DNA from: Pseudomonadota bacterium
Lineage (GTDB): Bacteria; Pseudomonadota; Gammaproteobacteria; Steroidobacterales; Steroidobacteraceae
NCBI GenBank assembly: GCA_021808195.1
Contig: JAKBCE010000019.1
Coordinates: forward strand, 7,538-71,537
Direction of reading: 5' to 3'
DNA: 64,000 nucleotides
This document shows positions 9,748 through 19,367 of the stretch, in pieces. The translations under genes and the position numbers were made by a program. Numbering within the stretch: position 1 is the first letter of the stretch; the number at the start of each line of letters is the position of its first letter. The notes under the pieces were generated by a model. That model saw only the letters and a list, made by a program, of their open reading frames with translations. It was not told where the DNA came from and made no database searches.

Positions 9748-11171
9748 CGGTTCCCCCGCAACACCTTGCCGGGATTCATGATGCCGTTCGGGTCGAGTGC
9801 CTGTTTCAGCGCGTGCATCAGCTCCAGCTCCACCGGTGGCGCGTAGCGCTCGAGCTCGCCGACTTTCAGCCGGCCGATACCATGCTCGGCGCTGATGCTG
9901 CCGTCGAACTCGCGCACTAGGTCGTGGATCGCTCGCTGGATCTTCTCGCCCTGCGCGAGAAATGCAGCGCGGTCCGTGCCGGGCGCCTGGTTGATGTTGA
10001 AATGTAGGTTGCCATCGCCGGCATGCCCGTAGGCCACGAGTCGGCCGTCCGGCACGTGATCGGCGACCCACTGGCCGGCGCGCTCGATGAACGCGGCGAT
10101 GTCTGCCACCGGCACGGAGATGTCGTGCTTGAGGCTGGCGCCATCGCGCCGCTGGGCTTCGGGAATGCTTTCGCGCAGCTTCCAGAACTCGCTGCGCTCG
10201 CGTGCATTGCGGGCGATCACTGCATTCTCGAGCAGCCCCTCGCCGAGCGCCGGCTCGAGACATTCGCTCAGCATCGCATCGAGCGGATCGGTGGCCCGCG
10301 CGGAAGTGAGCTCGGTGAGCACGTACCAGGCATGGGGTGAGTCGAGCGGGTCGCGCACGCCGGGGATGTGCCGGACCGTGAGCTCAACGGCGAGGCGGGG
10401 GATGAGCTCGAAGGAGCTCACTCGGTCTGCGCTGGTCTCGCGCAGCCGGGCGAGCAGCTCGATGGCGGCACCTGGGTCACGCACCGCCGCGAAGGCGCTG
10501 GCGGTGACGCGAATGCGCGGGAAAAGCTTCAGGCTGGCCGCCGTGATGATGCCGAGGGTGCCCTCGGCACCGAGAAACAGAGACTTGATGTCATAACCGG
10601 TGTTGTCCTTGCGCAGGCGGGTGAGGGACGACAGCAGTCGTCCGTCGGGCAGCGCCACTTCGAGGCCGAGAACCAGCTCGCGCATCATCCCGTAGCGCAG
10701 CACATGCACCCCGCCGGCATTGGTCGAGAGGTTGCCACCGATCTGGCAGCTGCCCTGAGAGCCGAGGCTCAGGGGAAAGTAACGCTGCGCTTCATCGGCG
10801 GCGTGCTGCACGTCGGCAAGCACGCAGCCAGCCTCGGCGATCAGGGAATAATTGAGTGCATCGACCGCCCGGATGCGCTTCAGTCGTGCCAGGCTGATCA
10901 GCAGCTGCGCGCCGCTCTCATCCGGTGTGGCGCCGCCGCAGTAACCGGTGTTGCCGCCCTGCGGCACCACCCCGATCCGCTCCGCATTGCACAGAGCGAG
11001 CAGCTGCGCGACCTGCTCGGCGCTCTCGGGCTGCGCGACGGCGAGTGCCCGACCGTGATAAAGCGCACGATGGTCGGTGAGATATGGCTGCTGTTGCGAA
11101 GCGCTCGTCAGCAACCGCCCGCCGACGATACTGGCGATGCGCTCGAGCAGTCGGGCCGGGGGCGCGCTCAT
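9744..11171 (-). CDS. FAD-linked 2-hydroxyacid dehydrogenase (GlcD/D-2-HGDH family)
   Basis: Members oxidise D-2-hydroxy acids such as D-lactate, glycolate or D-2-hydroxyglutarate with FAD. The 475-residue protein has the PCMH-type FAD domain with 'VVPQGGNTGYCGGA', 'GSCQIGGNLSTNAGG' and 'RKDNTGYDIKSLFLGAEGTLGI', then the GlcD-type C-terminal domain with 'YGHAGDGNLHFNI' and 'SAEHGIGRLKVGE', whose histidines help bind the active-site metal. The motifs resemble the D-2-hydroxyglutarate dehydrogenase branch most. The substrate cannot be fixed from sequence. It is coupled to a small membrane protein and lies downstream of the VIT-type gene. Confidence 0.9.
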   Translation of the reverse strand: MSAPPARLLERIASIVGGRLLTSASQQQPYLTDHRALYHGRALAVAQPESAEQVAQLLALCNAERIGVVPQGGNTGYCGGATPDESGAQLLISLARLKRIRAVDALNYSLIAEAGCVLADVQHAADEAQRYFPLSLGSQGSCQIGGNLSTNAGGVHVLRYGMMRELVLGLEVALPDGRLLSSLTRLRKDNTGYDIKSLFLGAEGTLGIITAASLKLFPRIRVTASAFAAVRDPGAAIELLARLRETSADRVSSFELIPRLAVELTVRHIPGVRDPLDSPHAWYVLTELTSARATDPLDAMLSECLEPALGEGLLENAVIARNARERSEFWKLRESIPEAQRRDGASLKHDISVPVADIAAFIERAGQWVADHVPDGRLVAYGHAGDGNLHFNINQAPGTDRAAFLAQGEKIQRAIHDLVREFDGSISAEHGIGRLKVGELERYAPPVELELMHALKQALDPNGIMNPGKVLRGNR

Positions 11172-11253
11172 GCGGGTCTCTCGTGGCGGTGCAGCGTCGG
11201 CATGGGTGCGCGACTATGCCGCAGGGGGCACCGGGGTGGGAAGTGCCTGCGCT

Positions 11254-12300
11254 TCAACGCAGCGCTGCGCCGAGCGCATGACCGAGCAGGTAGGTCGCCA
11301 GCCCCGCCGCGCCCCCGATCAGCACCATGCGCAGCGCTCCTTGCAGGGCATGTCGACCGGTGAACAGACTGATGGCCAAGCCGACGGCGAACAGCGTCGC
11401 CGCAGTGAGTGTCGCCGCTGCGATGAGCGCGCCCCGACCGCTCATCCCGGCGAGGAAGGGCAGCAGCGGTACCGCCGCGCCGAATGCAAATGCCAGAAAG
11501 GATGCGCTGGCAGCGGCCCACGGTGAGCCGAGATTCTCCGGACTCAGACCGAGTTCCTCGCGCGCCAGCACATCGAGTGCATGCTCGGGTCGGGCCAACA
11601 GCGTTTGACTGACTTCGCGTGCCTGGGGCAACGGCATGCCGCGCGCGGCATAGATCAGCGCGAGCTCCTCGGCTTCCTCCTCGGGGTACTCGGCAATCTC
11701 GGCGCGCTCGAGCGCAATCTGGTACTCGTACATCTCCCGTTGCGAGCGCACGGAGACGTACTCGCCGGCTGCCATGGACAACGCCCCGGCGAGCAATCCG
11801 GCCAGTCCGGTAACCAGCACCAGGCCTGCCGCGCTGCTCGCACCCGAGATGCCCATCACCAGGCTGGCGTTGGCCAGCAGCCCGTCGTTAACGCCAAAGA
11901 CGGTTGCCCGAAGGTTGCCGCCGAGGCCGCCGCGATGCCGCGCGCCGACCTCGGCGAGCGTGGTCGGCATCTCGTGCCCGGAGAGGGCTGTGCCGCTGTA
12001 GACGGACAGGCCCCGCAGTTTCATGGCCGCCAGAACAGAGCGCAGCGCGCGGGGTCCGAACCAGCGCACCAAGCGGGCCACCACGCGCGCGCGCGCCGAG
12101 GGTCTGAATTCCAATGCACGGCCCGTCGCACCCGAGCGCTGCGCAGACTCGGCCCAGCGCCGCGCCTGCTCCTCAGCCGCTGCCGCGAGCTGTTCGAACA
12201 GGCGCCGATGGCGCGGATCGCGCTCGGCCACGGCGACTTGGCGGTATAGCCACGCGGATTCCTTTTCGTGCAGCCAGCTGGCCGAGACCTCCTGGCTCAT
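11254..12300 (-). CDS. ferritin-like/VIT1 membrane protein (MbfA-type iron or manganese exporter)
   Basis: The C-terminal two thirds is a CCC1/VIT1 transporter domain, recognised by 'VFGVNDGLLANASLVMGISGA', the helix pair 'GLLAGALSMAAGEYVSVRSQ', the acidic loop 'AEIAEYPEEEAEELALI' and two C-terminal helix pairs. The first 110 residues resemble the ferritin/rubrerythrin helix pair of MbfA (membrane-bound ferritin), a proteobacterial iron exporter. Here the second helix reads 'AAEEQARRWAE' and lacks the His of a classical ExxH iron ligand, so the di-iron site may be degenerate. Likely role: export of excess Fe2+ or Mn2+ across the inner membrane. No Fur or Irr site was identified. Confidence 0.85.
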   Translation of the reverse strand: MSQEVSASWLHEKESAWLYRQVAVAERDPRHRRLFEQLAAAAEEQARRWAESAQRSGATGRALEFRPSARARVVARLVRWFGPRALRSVLAAMKLRGLSVYSGTALSGHEMPTTLAEVGARHRGGLGGNLRATVFGVNDGLLANASLVMGISGASSAAGLVLVTGLAGLLAGALSMAAGEYVSVRSQREMYEYQIALERAEIAEYPEEEAEELALIYAARGMPLPQAREVSQTLLARPEHALDVLAREELGLSPENLGSPWAAASASFLAFAFGAAVPLLPFLAGMSGRGALIAAATLTAATLFAVGLAISLFTGRHALQGALRMVLIGGAAGLATYLLGHALGAALR

Positions 12301-12369
12301 GCTCGCCGCCGGCGCCGGGGAATGTGGCGATGCAACGTGACCGACAGCGCAAGCGCCGGGCAGGCCTCA

Positions 12370-12391
12370 GTGCCGTGTGACACCACGGCAC
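12370..12391 (-). terminator. hairpin after the acidic protein gene
   Basis: Eight-base perfect arms (GTGCCGTG / CACGGCAC) surround a six-base loop between the DUF6763 gene and the VIT-type gene, both on the minus strand. Position suggests a transcription stop or attenuator. No T-run follows. Confidence 0.35.
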
Positions 12392-12436
12392 GCAGGCACG
12401 ACGCGTCCGGCCACCAAGGCGACGCGTCGCAGGGAC

Positions 12437-12766
12437 TCAATACTCGTCCTGCTCGTCGTCGTCCCAGTCCTCGTCATCCTCGTCCTCGTCATCCTCGTCG
12501 TCGTCGTCCCAGTCCTCGTCATCCTCGTCCTCTTCCTCCTCCTCGTCTTCGTCCTCCTCCTCGGACTCAGCCCAGCCCTCAGGCTCCTCGGCTTCCTCGA
12601 GATCCATCTCGTGCCAGGTCTCCAGATCCATCTCCTCGATCTCCCCGTCGAGATGTTCGATCTCGACAAGCTCGGCGTCCTCGTCCACTTTGAGCACGCG
12701 GAATGATTCCTCATCTTCAAGGTTCTCGTACCACTGGCCGGGAACCGGTTCGTAATCTCTGCTCAC
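12437..12766 (-). CDS. DUF6763-like protein with extremely acidic tail
   Basis: I place the start at GTG 12766, preceded by 'AGAGGA' eight bases upstream, giving 109 residues. An upstream ATG at 12826 would add unlikely Pro/Arg-rich sequence. The N-terminal 60 residues ('YEPVPGQWYENLEDEESFRV', 'EIEHLDGEIEEMDLETW') look like a small beta domain of the DUF6763 type. The remaining 50 residues are almost only Asp and Glu with spaced Trp, and encode two copies of a 15-residue unit from a 45-bp DNA repeat. Function is unknown. Such tails often bind cations or basic proteins, but that is conjecture. Confidence 0.8.
   Translation of the reverse strand: MSRDYEPVPGQWYENLEDEESFRVLKVDEDAELVEIEHLDGEIEEMDLETWHEMDLEEAEEPEGWAESEEEDEDEEEEEDEDDEDWDDDDEDDEDEDDEDWDDDEQDEY
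12454..12535. repeat. 45-bp tandem repeat inside the acidic gene
   Basis: The segment containing 'CGTCGTCCCAGTCCTCGTCA' occurs twice, offset by 45 bp. Each copy encodes, on the minus strand, a DED/DWDDD-type unit with one Trp. The in-frame length keeps the reading frame if copy number changes. Confidence 0.75.
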
Positions 12767-12879
12767 CGATGGGATCCTCTCACTTGGCGGCCGCGCAAGT
12801 TTAGGGGTTGCGCTGGCCGGGAGCAACGCGCCGCCGCGCTCGACTCGCGCGAACCATTCGCGGCACGTATAGTTTTCTC

Positions 12880-14028
12880 ATGTCCACCCGCCCCCCTACG
12901 GACTCTCCCCTGTCGAGAGCACGCCGCGTCGTCGTGAAGGTCGGCTCGGCTCTGCTGGTCGAAGCTGCGAGCGGCCGAATCAATCGAGCTTGGCTGGAAA
13001 CCCTGGTCGAGGATCTGCTCTGGCTGCGCGCACGTGGGCAGCAGGTCATTCTGGTCTCCTCGGGCGCCATTGCCCTCGGACGCCGGCAGCTGTCCCTCGC
13101 CAAGGGGCCGCTGCGTCTGGAGGAAAGCCAAGCGGCCGCCGCGGTTGGGCAAATCCGCCTGGCGCATGCGTACAAGGAGCTGCTCGAGGACCGCCAGGTG
13201 ACCGTCGCTCAGGTCCTGCTCACGTTGGAGGACAGCGAGCGCCGCCGACGCTACCTCAATGCCCGAGCCACGCTCGAGACCCTGCTCACGCTCGGCGCAC
13301 TGCCGGTCATCAACGAGAATGACACGGTGGCCACTGCGGAGATCCGTTATGGCGATAACGATCGTCTGGCCGCGCGTGTGGCGCAGATGGCGGGCGCCGA
13401 CTGCCTGATCCTGCTGTCGGACGTCGATGGGCTGTACACCGGGGATCCGCATCGCGATCCGGACGCGCAGTTCATCGATGAGGTTCGGCAGATCACCCCG
13501 CAGATCGAGGCCATGGGGGGACGGTCGGCCTCGGAGTTCGGTTCCGGCGGGATGACCACTAAGCTGCTGGCTGCGCGCATCGCAGTGGCGGCCGGCTGTC
13601 ACATGTGCATTGCCGCGGGACAGCCGCTGCATCCGGTTCGTCGGCTCGAGCAAGGGGCGCGCTGCACTTGGTTCCTGCCGAGCGCCACGCCGATCGCGGC
13701 TCGCAAGCAGTGGATCGCCGGCACGCTGCGGCCGGCGGGTGCGGTGACCATCGATCACGGTGCGCTGCGCGCGCTGCTCGCCGGCCGGAGTCTCTTGCCT
13801 GCCGGTGTGACCGGCATCCGCGGAGTGTTCGAGCGCGGTGATACGGTCAGTGTGCTGAGCAGCGATGGGGCCGAAGTTGCGCGCGGCATCATTGCCTATT
13901 CCGATGCCGATGCGGCCAAGATCATCGGCCGTCAGTCGGCGGAGATTGGCGACATCCTGGGCTTTCGGGGCCGCGACGAACTGATCCATCGCGATGACCT
14001 CGTACTGATGCAGGGGACACGGGCATGA
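12880..14028 (+). CDS. proB: glutamate 5-kinase
   Basis: ProB phosphorylates L-glutamate in the first step of proline synthesis. From ATG 12880 the product is 382 residues: an amino-acid kinase domain ('[11 protein letters not shown]', '[11 protein letters not shown]', '[10 protein letters not shown]', 'FGDNDRLAA'-like '[12 protein letters not shown]', '[15 protein letters not shown]') and a C-terminal PUA domain from about residue 285 ('[21 protein letters not shown]'). The PUA domain matches the E. coli architecture. An upstream ATG at 12808 would add 24 Arg-rich residues and is unlikely. The stop overlaps the proA start (ATGA), so the pair is coupled. Confidence 0.96.
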   Translation: MSTRPPTDSPLSRARRVVVKVGSALLVEAASGRINRAWLETLVEDLLWLRARGQQVILVSSGAIALGRRQLSLAKGPLRLEESQAAAAVGQIRLAHAYKELLEDRQVTVAQVLLTLEDSERRRRYLNARATLETLLTLGALPVINENDTVATAEIRYGDNDRLAARVAQMAGADCLILLSDVDGLYTGDPHRDPDAQFIDEVRQITPQIEAMGGRSASEFGSGGMTTKLLAARIAVAAGCHMCIAAGQPLHPVRRLEQGARCTWFLPSATPIAARKQWIAGTLRPAGAVTIDHGALRALLAGRSLLPAGVTGIRGVFERGDTVSVLSSDGAEVARGIIAYSDADAAKIIGRQSAEIGDILGFRGRDELIHRDDLVLMQGTRA

Positions 14029-15302
14029 GCAAACACTCCGACCCCGAACTCGGCGAACTTATGGAGCATCTGGGCCGCAGGGCCGTGGCTGCTGCGGCGG
14101 TGCTGGCACAGGCGAGGAGCGCGGCGAAGGATGAGGCGCTGGTCGGTGCGGCCGAGGCGGTCCGCGCCCAGGCCGAGCAGATCCTCAGCGCCAACGCCCA
14201 TGATGTCACCGCCGCTCGCGCCGCAGGCCTCGGGCCCGCGCTGCTCGACCGTCTGCTGCTCAACCCCGAGCGCGTCGAGTCGATTGCGCGCGGGATTGAG
14301 GCCATCGTGAAACTGCCCGACCCGATCGGCACCGTTGCGGCCGAGTGGCAACGCCCGAACGGATTGCGGATCCAGCGTGTGCGGGTGCCGCTCGGGGTGA
14401 TCGGCATCATTTATGAGAGCCGGCCGAACGTCACGGCCGATGCCGGCGCGCTGTGCCTGAAGTCCGGCAATGCGGTCATTCTGCGCGGCGGCTCCGAGAG
14501 CCGCCAGTCCAATGGCGCGCTGCACGCCTGTCTCACCGCGGGGTTGCGCGGCGCGGGATTGCCCGTCGAATGTATTCAGCTGGTGCCGACCACGGACCGC
14601 GCGGCGGTCGGTTACATGCTCTCCGGCATGACGGAGTACCTCGATGTGATCGTACCGCGCGGCGGCAAGAGTCTGGTGGCACGGGTTCAGCAGGAGGCGC
14701 GCGTACCCGTAATCGGCCATCTGGAGGGCAATTGCCACGTGTATGTCGACCGTGACGCCGATGTGCGCATGGCGCAGGCCATAGCGCTCAACGCGAAAAT
14801 GCGCCGTACGGGCATCTGCGGTGCGGCCGAGACGCTGCTGATCGATCGGGCGAGTCTCGCGACCCATCTGGTTCCACTGGTGCGCACGCTGCTCGAAGCC
14901 GGCTGCGAGGTGCGCGGCGATGAGATCGTTCGGGGCGCCGATCCGCGCGTACTGGCGGCGAGCGAGCAGGACTGGCAGACCGAGTACCTCGACGCGATCA
15001 TTGCGGCCCGGGTGGTCGACGGCGTTGAGGGGGCGATCGCGCACATCGCGCGGTACGGTTCGGCGCACACCGAGTCGATCGTGACCGAGAATCAGGCGAC
15101 CGCCGAGCGTTTCCTACGCCAGGTCGACAGTGCCATCGTGTTGCACAACGCGTCGACCCAATTCGCCGACGGCGGCGAGTTCGGAATGGGAGCGGAAATC
15201 GGCATCTCCACGGACCGTTTCCACGCGCGTGGACCGGTGGGGGTGGAGCAGTTGACGAGCTACAAATATGTGGTGCGGGGCACCGGCCAGGTCAGACCGT
15301 AA
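14025..15302 (+). CDS. proA: gamma-glutamyl phosphate reductase
   Basis: ProA reduces glutamate 5-phosphate to glutamate semialdehyde with NADPH, the step after ProB. The 425-residue aldehyde-dehydrogenase-fold protein shows '[19 protein letters not shown]', '[15 protein letters not shown]', and the catalytic Cys in '[16 protein letters not shown]', and closes with '[20 protein letters not shown]', the family hallmark. Translation is coupled to proB. Its last 11 bp overlap the 3' end of the convergent MoaE-MoeB fusion gene. Confidence 0.97.
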   Translation: MSKHSDPELGELMEHLGRRAVAAAAVLAQARSAAKDEALVGAAEAVRAQAEQILSANAHDVTAARAAGLGPALLDRLLLNPERVESIARGIEAIVKLPDPIGTVAAEWQRPNGLRIQRVRVPLGVIGIIYESRPNVTADAGALCLKSGNAVILRGGSESRQSNGALHACLTAGLRGAGLPVECIQLVPTTDRAAVGYMLSGMTEYLDVIVPRGGKSLVARVQQEARVPVIGHLEGNCHVYVDRDADVRMAQAIALNAKMRRTGICGAAETLLIDRASLATHLVPLVRTLLEAGCEVRGDEIVRGADPRVLAASEQDWQTEYLDAIIAARVVDGVEGAIAHIARYGSAHTESIVTENQATAERFLRQVDSAIVLHNASTQFADGGEFGMGAEIGISTDRFHARGPVGVEQLTSYKYVVRGTGQVRP

Positions 15303-16869
15303 CGGCTCGCTCGAGCCCTGCCAGTCCGCCGCGCAGAGAGAATACGTGCGAATGGCCCCGAGCGCGCAGCTCGCGGACGGCGGCCAGACTGCGTACGCCG
15401 GCCGCACAGACCAGCAGACAGCGCTCGGCGAGCGGCAGCGGCTGCTCGCCGTAGAGCAGCTGTGTGAGCGGAATCGCATGCAACCCGGGACACGGCGCCG
15501 GTTGGCGCGCCCGCTCCGCCGGCTCGCGGATGTCGATCACGGTGTAACCGGCGGCGAGGGCCGCCTGCAGCGATTCGAACGCAACCTCGACCGCTGCATC
15601 CGTACTGGTTTCGAGCGCGGCGCGGGCCGTGGCGTGGCCAGGGCAGTCCGGCGCGCGCCGGGCACGCAGGCGGGTCACGTTCAGCCTCAGCAGATCCACC
15701 ATCAGCACCGCGTCGGTGAGCTGTCCCGGCAGGTCGAGCACGATCTTCAGCGCTTCCAGCGCCTGCAGCGTGCCCAACACGGCCGGCACCGGCCCGAGCA
15801 CGCCGGCCTCGGCGCACACGCCGACCAGTCCATCGCGAGCGGTTGCCGGCCACACGCAGCGTAGGCAGGGCCCATGCCCGGGCCGTACCACCTGCAGTTG
15901 CCCCTCGTACTGATACACGCTTGCAAAGACGACCGGCTGTCCCGAGCGCAGGCATGCGTCATTTAGCGCCAGCTTGCTCGCTATGGTGTCGGTGCAGTCG
16001 AGCACGATGTCGTAGCCGGCGATGAGCCCCTCGGCATTGCGCGCATCGAGGCGAGTCGCATGGGTGAGGATCTCGACCGCCGGATTGAGCGCGCGCAGCC
16101 GCTCGGCAGCCAGCTCGACCTTGGGGCGGCCGATCTCGGCGAGCGAATAGAGGGGCTGGCGGTGCAGGTTGGAGGCTTCCAGACGATCGGCATCCACCAA
16201 CCCCAGCCGGCCGATGCCGGCCGCGGCGAGATAACTCATGGCGGGAACGCCGAGTCCGCCGCAGCCGATGATCAGCACCGATGCGCGCGCGAGTCGCCTC
16301 TGGCCGGTCGTGCCGACCTCGGGCAGAACGATCTGCCGGGAATAGTCCGGTTCGGGCAGCCGGTTCGCCACCTGCGTGTGGTGATGGCCATGCTCGGGGT
16401 GCTGTGTGCACGCTGCACCGTGGTCGTCGGGCGGGGGCGCCGCCGCCGCGCACCGCTCACAGTTCACCCAGCCCGAGTCGCCGTCGAGGTAGTGCTCTTT
16501 CTTCCAGATCGGCACGCGGTGCTTGACTGCGTCGATGATATAGCGGCAGGCGAGAAACGCCTCATGCCGATGTCGTGCCGACACGCCGACCCAGACGGCG
16601 ATGTCGCCGATCTCAAGCGACCCGACCCGGTGCACGCAGGCTGCGCGCTCGACCCCGAAGCGCGCCAGCGCTTCGGCCACGATTCGTTCACCTTCCTTGA
16701 CTGCGAGTGCTTCGAACGCCTCATATTCCAGGCGACGCACTTGCCGTCCTTCGTTGTGGTTGCGGACCCAGCCTTCGAAGCTGCTGTAGCCGCCCGCCGC
16801 CGCGCCCTGCAGCTCGGTGCGCAGAGCCAGGATATCGAGCGGCTCGGTGCTGAAGCGAAACGTCGTCAT
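15292..16869 (-). CDS. moaE/moeB: MoaE-MoeB-rhodanese fusion protein
   Basis: Three activities of molybdopterin synthesis are in one 525-residue chain. Residues 1-140 are MoaE, the large subunit of molybdopterin synthase ('[22 protein letters not shown]' region; '[16 protein letters not shown]' with the active-site lysines). A His-rich linker (150-165) follows. Residues 172-410 are a MoeB/ThiF adenylating domain with 'GCGGLG' (202-207), 'DCTDTIASK' and Cys352 in '[10 protein letters not shown]'. Residues 425-525 are a rhodanese domain with Cys488 in 'VCAAGVRS'. The zinc site keeps Cys335 and Cys338, but the second pair is Cys409 plus His412. It is the last gene of the Moco operon, 38 bp after mobA-moaD. 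Confidence 0.93.
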   Translation of the reverse strand: MTTFRFSTEPLDILALRTELQGAAAGGYSSFEGWVRNHNEGRQVRRLEYEAFEALAVKEGERIVAEALARFGVERAACVHRVGSLEIGDIAVWVGVSARHRHEAFLACRYIIDAVKHRVPIWKKEHYLDGDSGWVNCERCAAAAPPPDDHGAACTQHPEHGHHHTQVANRLPEPDYSRQIVLPEVGTTGQRRLARASVLIIGCGGLGVPAMSYLAAAGIGRLGLVDADRLEASNLHRQPLYSLAEIGRPKVELAAERLRALNPAVEILTHATRLDARNAEGLIAGYDIVLDCTDTIASKLALNDACLRSGQPVVFASVYQYEGQLQVVRPGHGPCLRCVWPATARDGLVGVCAEAGVLGPVPAVLGTLQALEALKIVLDLPGQLTDAVLMVDLLRLNVTRLRARRAPDCPGHATARAALETSTDAAVEVAFESLQAALAAGYTVIDIREPAERARQPAPCPGLHAIPLTQLLYGEQPLPLAERCLLVCAAGVRSLAAVRELRARGHSHVFSLRGGLAGLERAVTV

Positions 16870-16907
16870 GGAGTTGAAGTGGGCGCAGCCTGTGCAATGT
16901 GGCGGAG

Positions 16908-17768
16908 CTAGCCGCCCGCCACCGGCGGAATGAACACCACGGTGTCACCCTCGGTGAGCGGCGTCGACCAGTCGGCAAATTCCGCGTTGACTGCGACGCG
17001 CAGCAGCTCCGGTGGTAGCGTGAAAGGGTGGCGCTGGTTGAGTTCCTGGTACAGCTCGCGGGCCGTGGCTGCAGCTGTCTGCAGCGACTCGCTGGGTCGG
17101 CCGGCTTGCTCGCGCAGCAGGGCGTAGTACTGCACCAAGACGTGTTTGGTGTGCATCGGGCCGGGAGTGCGCAGCGCATCATTGGCCTGCTGGAATTCCT
17201 CAGGCGTATTAATGTTCTCCAGCGCGCCCGGATCCGGCTGATTGAGCAGCAGTGTGTCGGCGCTGGCGAGAAACTTCCGCGGACAAACTCGCCCCACGCT
17301 CACTGCAGCGGCGAGCGAGGCATGACTGGCTGGTTCGTAGATCGCGCACAGCGGCTCAGGCAGTCCGTCATGACTGGAGCGGTACGCGGTGGCGGCGCGC
17401 GCCGGGTCGCGAGCTGCGATCAGCGCATCGAGTGTGTGCGCATCGAGGAATGGCAGGTCGCAGGCGAGCACGAGCCACGCAACGCGCGAATGGGCACGCT
17501 GTGCGGCAAGGATGCCGCCAGCCGGGCCGACGTCCTCGGGCGCATCCACGATCAACGGGTAGCGTGCACGCAGCGGATCGTCGCGCTGCTCGACGCGCAC
17601 CGATACGAAAGCGCGCTGCACGCGGCCCTCGAGCAGCGTCATCGTGCGATCGAGCTGGCTGCGCCCCTGGTATTCGAGTGCCGCCTTGTCGCGTTGCATG
17701 CGCCGGCTGCGTCCCCCGGCGAGCACCAGCCCGTACAGTGGCGCGGCCTGCGCGCACGGGGCGCTCAT
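16908..17768 (-). CDS. mobA/moaD: MobA-MoaD fusion protein
   Basis: Residues 1-200 are MobA, which transfers GMP from GTP to Mo-molybdopterin: '[17 protein letters not shown]' (nucleotide-binding start), '[15 protein letters not shown]' and '[10 protein letters not shown]'. Residues 205-286 are MoaD, the ubiquitin-like sulfur carrier of molybdopterin synthase, from '[14 protein letters not shown]' to the C-terminal '[10 protein letters not shown]', whose free Gly-Gly end is adenylated by MoeB and thiocarboxylated. There is no stop between them. An internal ATG at 17156 could also start free MoaD, but no clear ribosome site precedes it. The start overlaps the moaC stop by four bases. Fusion of MobA to MoaD is unusual. 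Confidence 0.92.
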   Translation of the reverse strand: MSAPCAQAAPLYGLVLAGGRSRRMQRDKAALEYQGRSQLDRTMTLLEGRVQRAFVSVRVEQRDDPLRARYPLIVDAPEDVGPAGGILAAQRAHSRVAWLVLACDLPFLDAHTLDALIAARDPARAATAYRSSHDGLPEPLCAIYEPASHASLAAAVSVGRVCPRKFLASADTLLLNQPDPGALENINTPEEFQQANDALRTPGPMHTKHVLVQYYALLREQAGRPSESLQTAAATARELYQELNQRHPFTLPPELLRVAVNAEFADWSTPLTEGDTVVFIPPVAGG

Positions 17769-18271
17769 GAGCGTGCTCCGGTGCGCCGTGCGGCGCGCTC
17801 ATAGGGGCGCTTGCCGCCGGATTTTGCGAGCAACCGTATCCCGTCGATCTCGATGTCGTGTGAGAGGGCTTTGCACATGTCGTATACCGTCAGAGCCGCG
17901 ACCGATGCGCCGGTCAGCGCTTCCATCTCGACGCCGGTGCGATGATGCACCGCCACGCGGCAGCGAATCTGAATCTGCCCGCCTGGGCGCTGCTCGATCT
18001 GCACCGTGCAGTGTTCGAGTCCGAGCGGGTGGCAGAAGGGGATCAGCTCGTGCGTGCGCTTGGCAGCCATCACTCCGGCGATGATCGCCGTATCGAACAC
18101 CGGGCCCTTGCCGGTGCGATGACCGCTGCGGCGCAGCTCCGCCGCCACCGCGCGGGGCAGCTTCACGCACGCCTCGGCCGTTGCCTCGCGCAATGTGACG
18201 GCCTTGCCGCCGACATCGACCATGGTCGGGCGATGACGCTGATCGAGATGAGAGAGCTTCGTCGCTGCCAT
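17765..18271 (-). CDS. moaC: cyclic pyranopterin monophosphate synthase
   Basis: MoaC converts the MoaA product 3',8-cyclo-7,8-dihydro-GTP to cyclic pyranopterin monophosphate. I place the start at ATG 18271, whose first base is the last base of the moaA stop (TGATG), giving 168 residues. Family motifs are '[14 protein letters not shown]', '[19 protein letters not shown]', '[12 protein letters not shown]', '[22 protein letters not shown]' and '[13 protein letters not shown]', including the conserved Lys and His residues of the active site. It is coupled to moaA upstream and to mobA-moaD downstream. Confidence 0.96.
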   Translation of the reverse strand: MAATKLSHLDQRHRPTMVDVGGKAVTLREATAEACVKLPRAVAAELRRSGHRTGKGPVFDTAIIAGVMAAKRTHELIPFCHPLGLEHCTVQIEQRPGGQIQIRCRVAVHHRTGVEMEALTGASVAALTVYDMCKALSHDIEIDGIRLLAKSGGKRPYERAARRTGARS

Positions 18272-19320
18272 CAGCCACCGATGTAGAACATTTCGACCTT
18301 GCGCGTGCCCTCCTCGACACGCGCCTCCTGGCGCTGCTCGCTGTAATTGTCTGCGCGGGCCCGCCACTGCGCGCGCAGCGCATCGAGCAGCTCGTCATCG
18401 CTGGCACCGCTGCGAAGCCGGTCGCGCAGTGCCAAGCCGTGCGTGGCAAAAAGACAAGTGTAGAGCACGCCGTCGGAGGACAGCCGGGCTCGGGTGCAAT
18501 CGCCGCAGAATGGCTGGGTGACCGAGGAGATGAAGCCGAGTTCACCGCTTCCATCGGCGAAGGCGTAGCGCTCGGCGACCTCGCCGCGATAGGCGGGTTG
18601 GCGCGGCTCGAGCGGCCACCGAGCGCCGATGCGCTCGAGCAGTTCCCGGGAGGGAACGACCAGGTCGCGCCGCCAATGATTGCGGTTGCCGACATCCATG
18701 TATTCGATGAAGCGCACGATGACACCCGTGCCGCGGAAACGCTCTACGAGCTCGAGGACCGTATGGTCGTTCACGCCACGCTGCACCACCGCGTTGACCT
18801 TGATCGGACCGAGGCCGGCGCGCCGCGCTTGCTCGATGCCGCTCAGCGCTTCCTCCAGTCCACCGATCCCACCGCTCATGCGCAGGAAGACCTGCGGATC
18901 GAGGCTGTCCAGACTGACGGTGACGCGCTGCAGGCCGGCGGCGCGAAGCTCGAACGCATGCTTGGCTAGCAGGGTGCCGTTGGTCGTCAGTGCCACGTCT
19001 TCGATGCCGTCGATGGCCGTAAGGTCACCGATCAGATCGGTCAGATTGGGCCGCAGCAGCGGCTCACCACCGGTCAGGCGCAGCTTGCGCACGCCCAGAC
19101 GCACCAGTATCCGGGCGAGCCGCACGATCTCATCGAACGAGAGCCGCTCATGGGTACCGAGGAACCGGTAGGTGTCGTGGAAAGTCTCCCGCGGCATGCA
19201 GTAGGGGCAGCGGAAATTGCATCGGTCCATGACCGAGATGCGCAGATCGCGCAGCATCCGCCCGCGCTGATCGCGCAATCCGCCCGGTCCCTGCGCCGTG
19301 AGGGCATCATGTGCAGCCAT
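18271..19320 (-). CDS. moaA: GTP 3',8-cyclase
   Basis: MoaA is a radical SAM enzyme that rearranges GTP in the first committed step of Moco synthesis. The 349-residue protein has the SAM-cluster motif Cys34-Cys38-Cys41 ('CNFRCPYC'), '[11 protein letters not shown]' and the C-terminal cluster motif '[20 protein letters not shown]'. It ends in Gly-Gly, which in MoaA is needed for activity in trans. It starts 47 bp after moeA and overlaps moaC. Confidence 0.97.
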   Translation of the reverse strand: MAAHDALTAQGPGGLRDQRGRMLRDLRISVMDRCNFRCPYCMPRETFHDTYRFLGTHERLSFDEIVRLARILVRLGVRKLRLTGGEPLLRPNLTDLIGDLTAIDGIEDVALTTNGTLLAKHAFELRAAGLQRVTVSLDSLDPQVFLRMSGGIGGLEEALSGIEQARRAGLGPIKVNAVVQRGVNDHTVLELVERFRGTGVIVRFIEYMDVGNRNHWRRDLVVPSRELLERIGARWPLEPRQPAYRGEVAERYAFADGSGELGFISSVTQPFCGDCTRARLSSDGVLYTCLFATHGLALRDRLRSGASDDELLDALRAQWRARADNYSEQRQEARVEEGTRKVEMFYIGG

Positions 19321-19367
19321 GCGGTAGCTTTACCACTCGTCGGGACGGAATACCATCCTCCAGGCGG

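Noticed and set aside
12454..12535. Possible CRISPR-like array
   Set aside because: Only two repeat copies, no unique spacers, and the repeats are in-frame codons of an acidic tail.
12377..12706. Val/Leu-rich 'membrane protein' on the plus strand
   Set aside because: It is the complement of the GAG/GAC-rich acidic tail, which automatically reads as hydrophobic codons.
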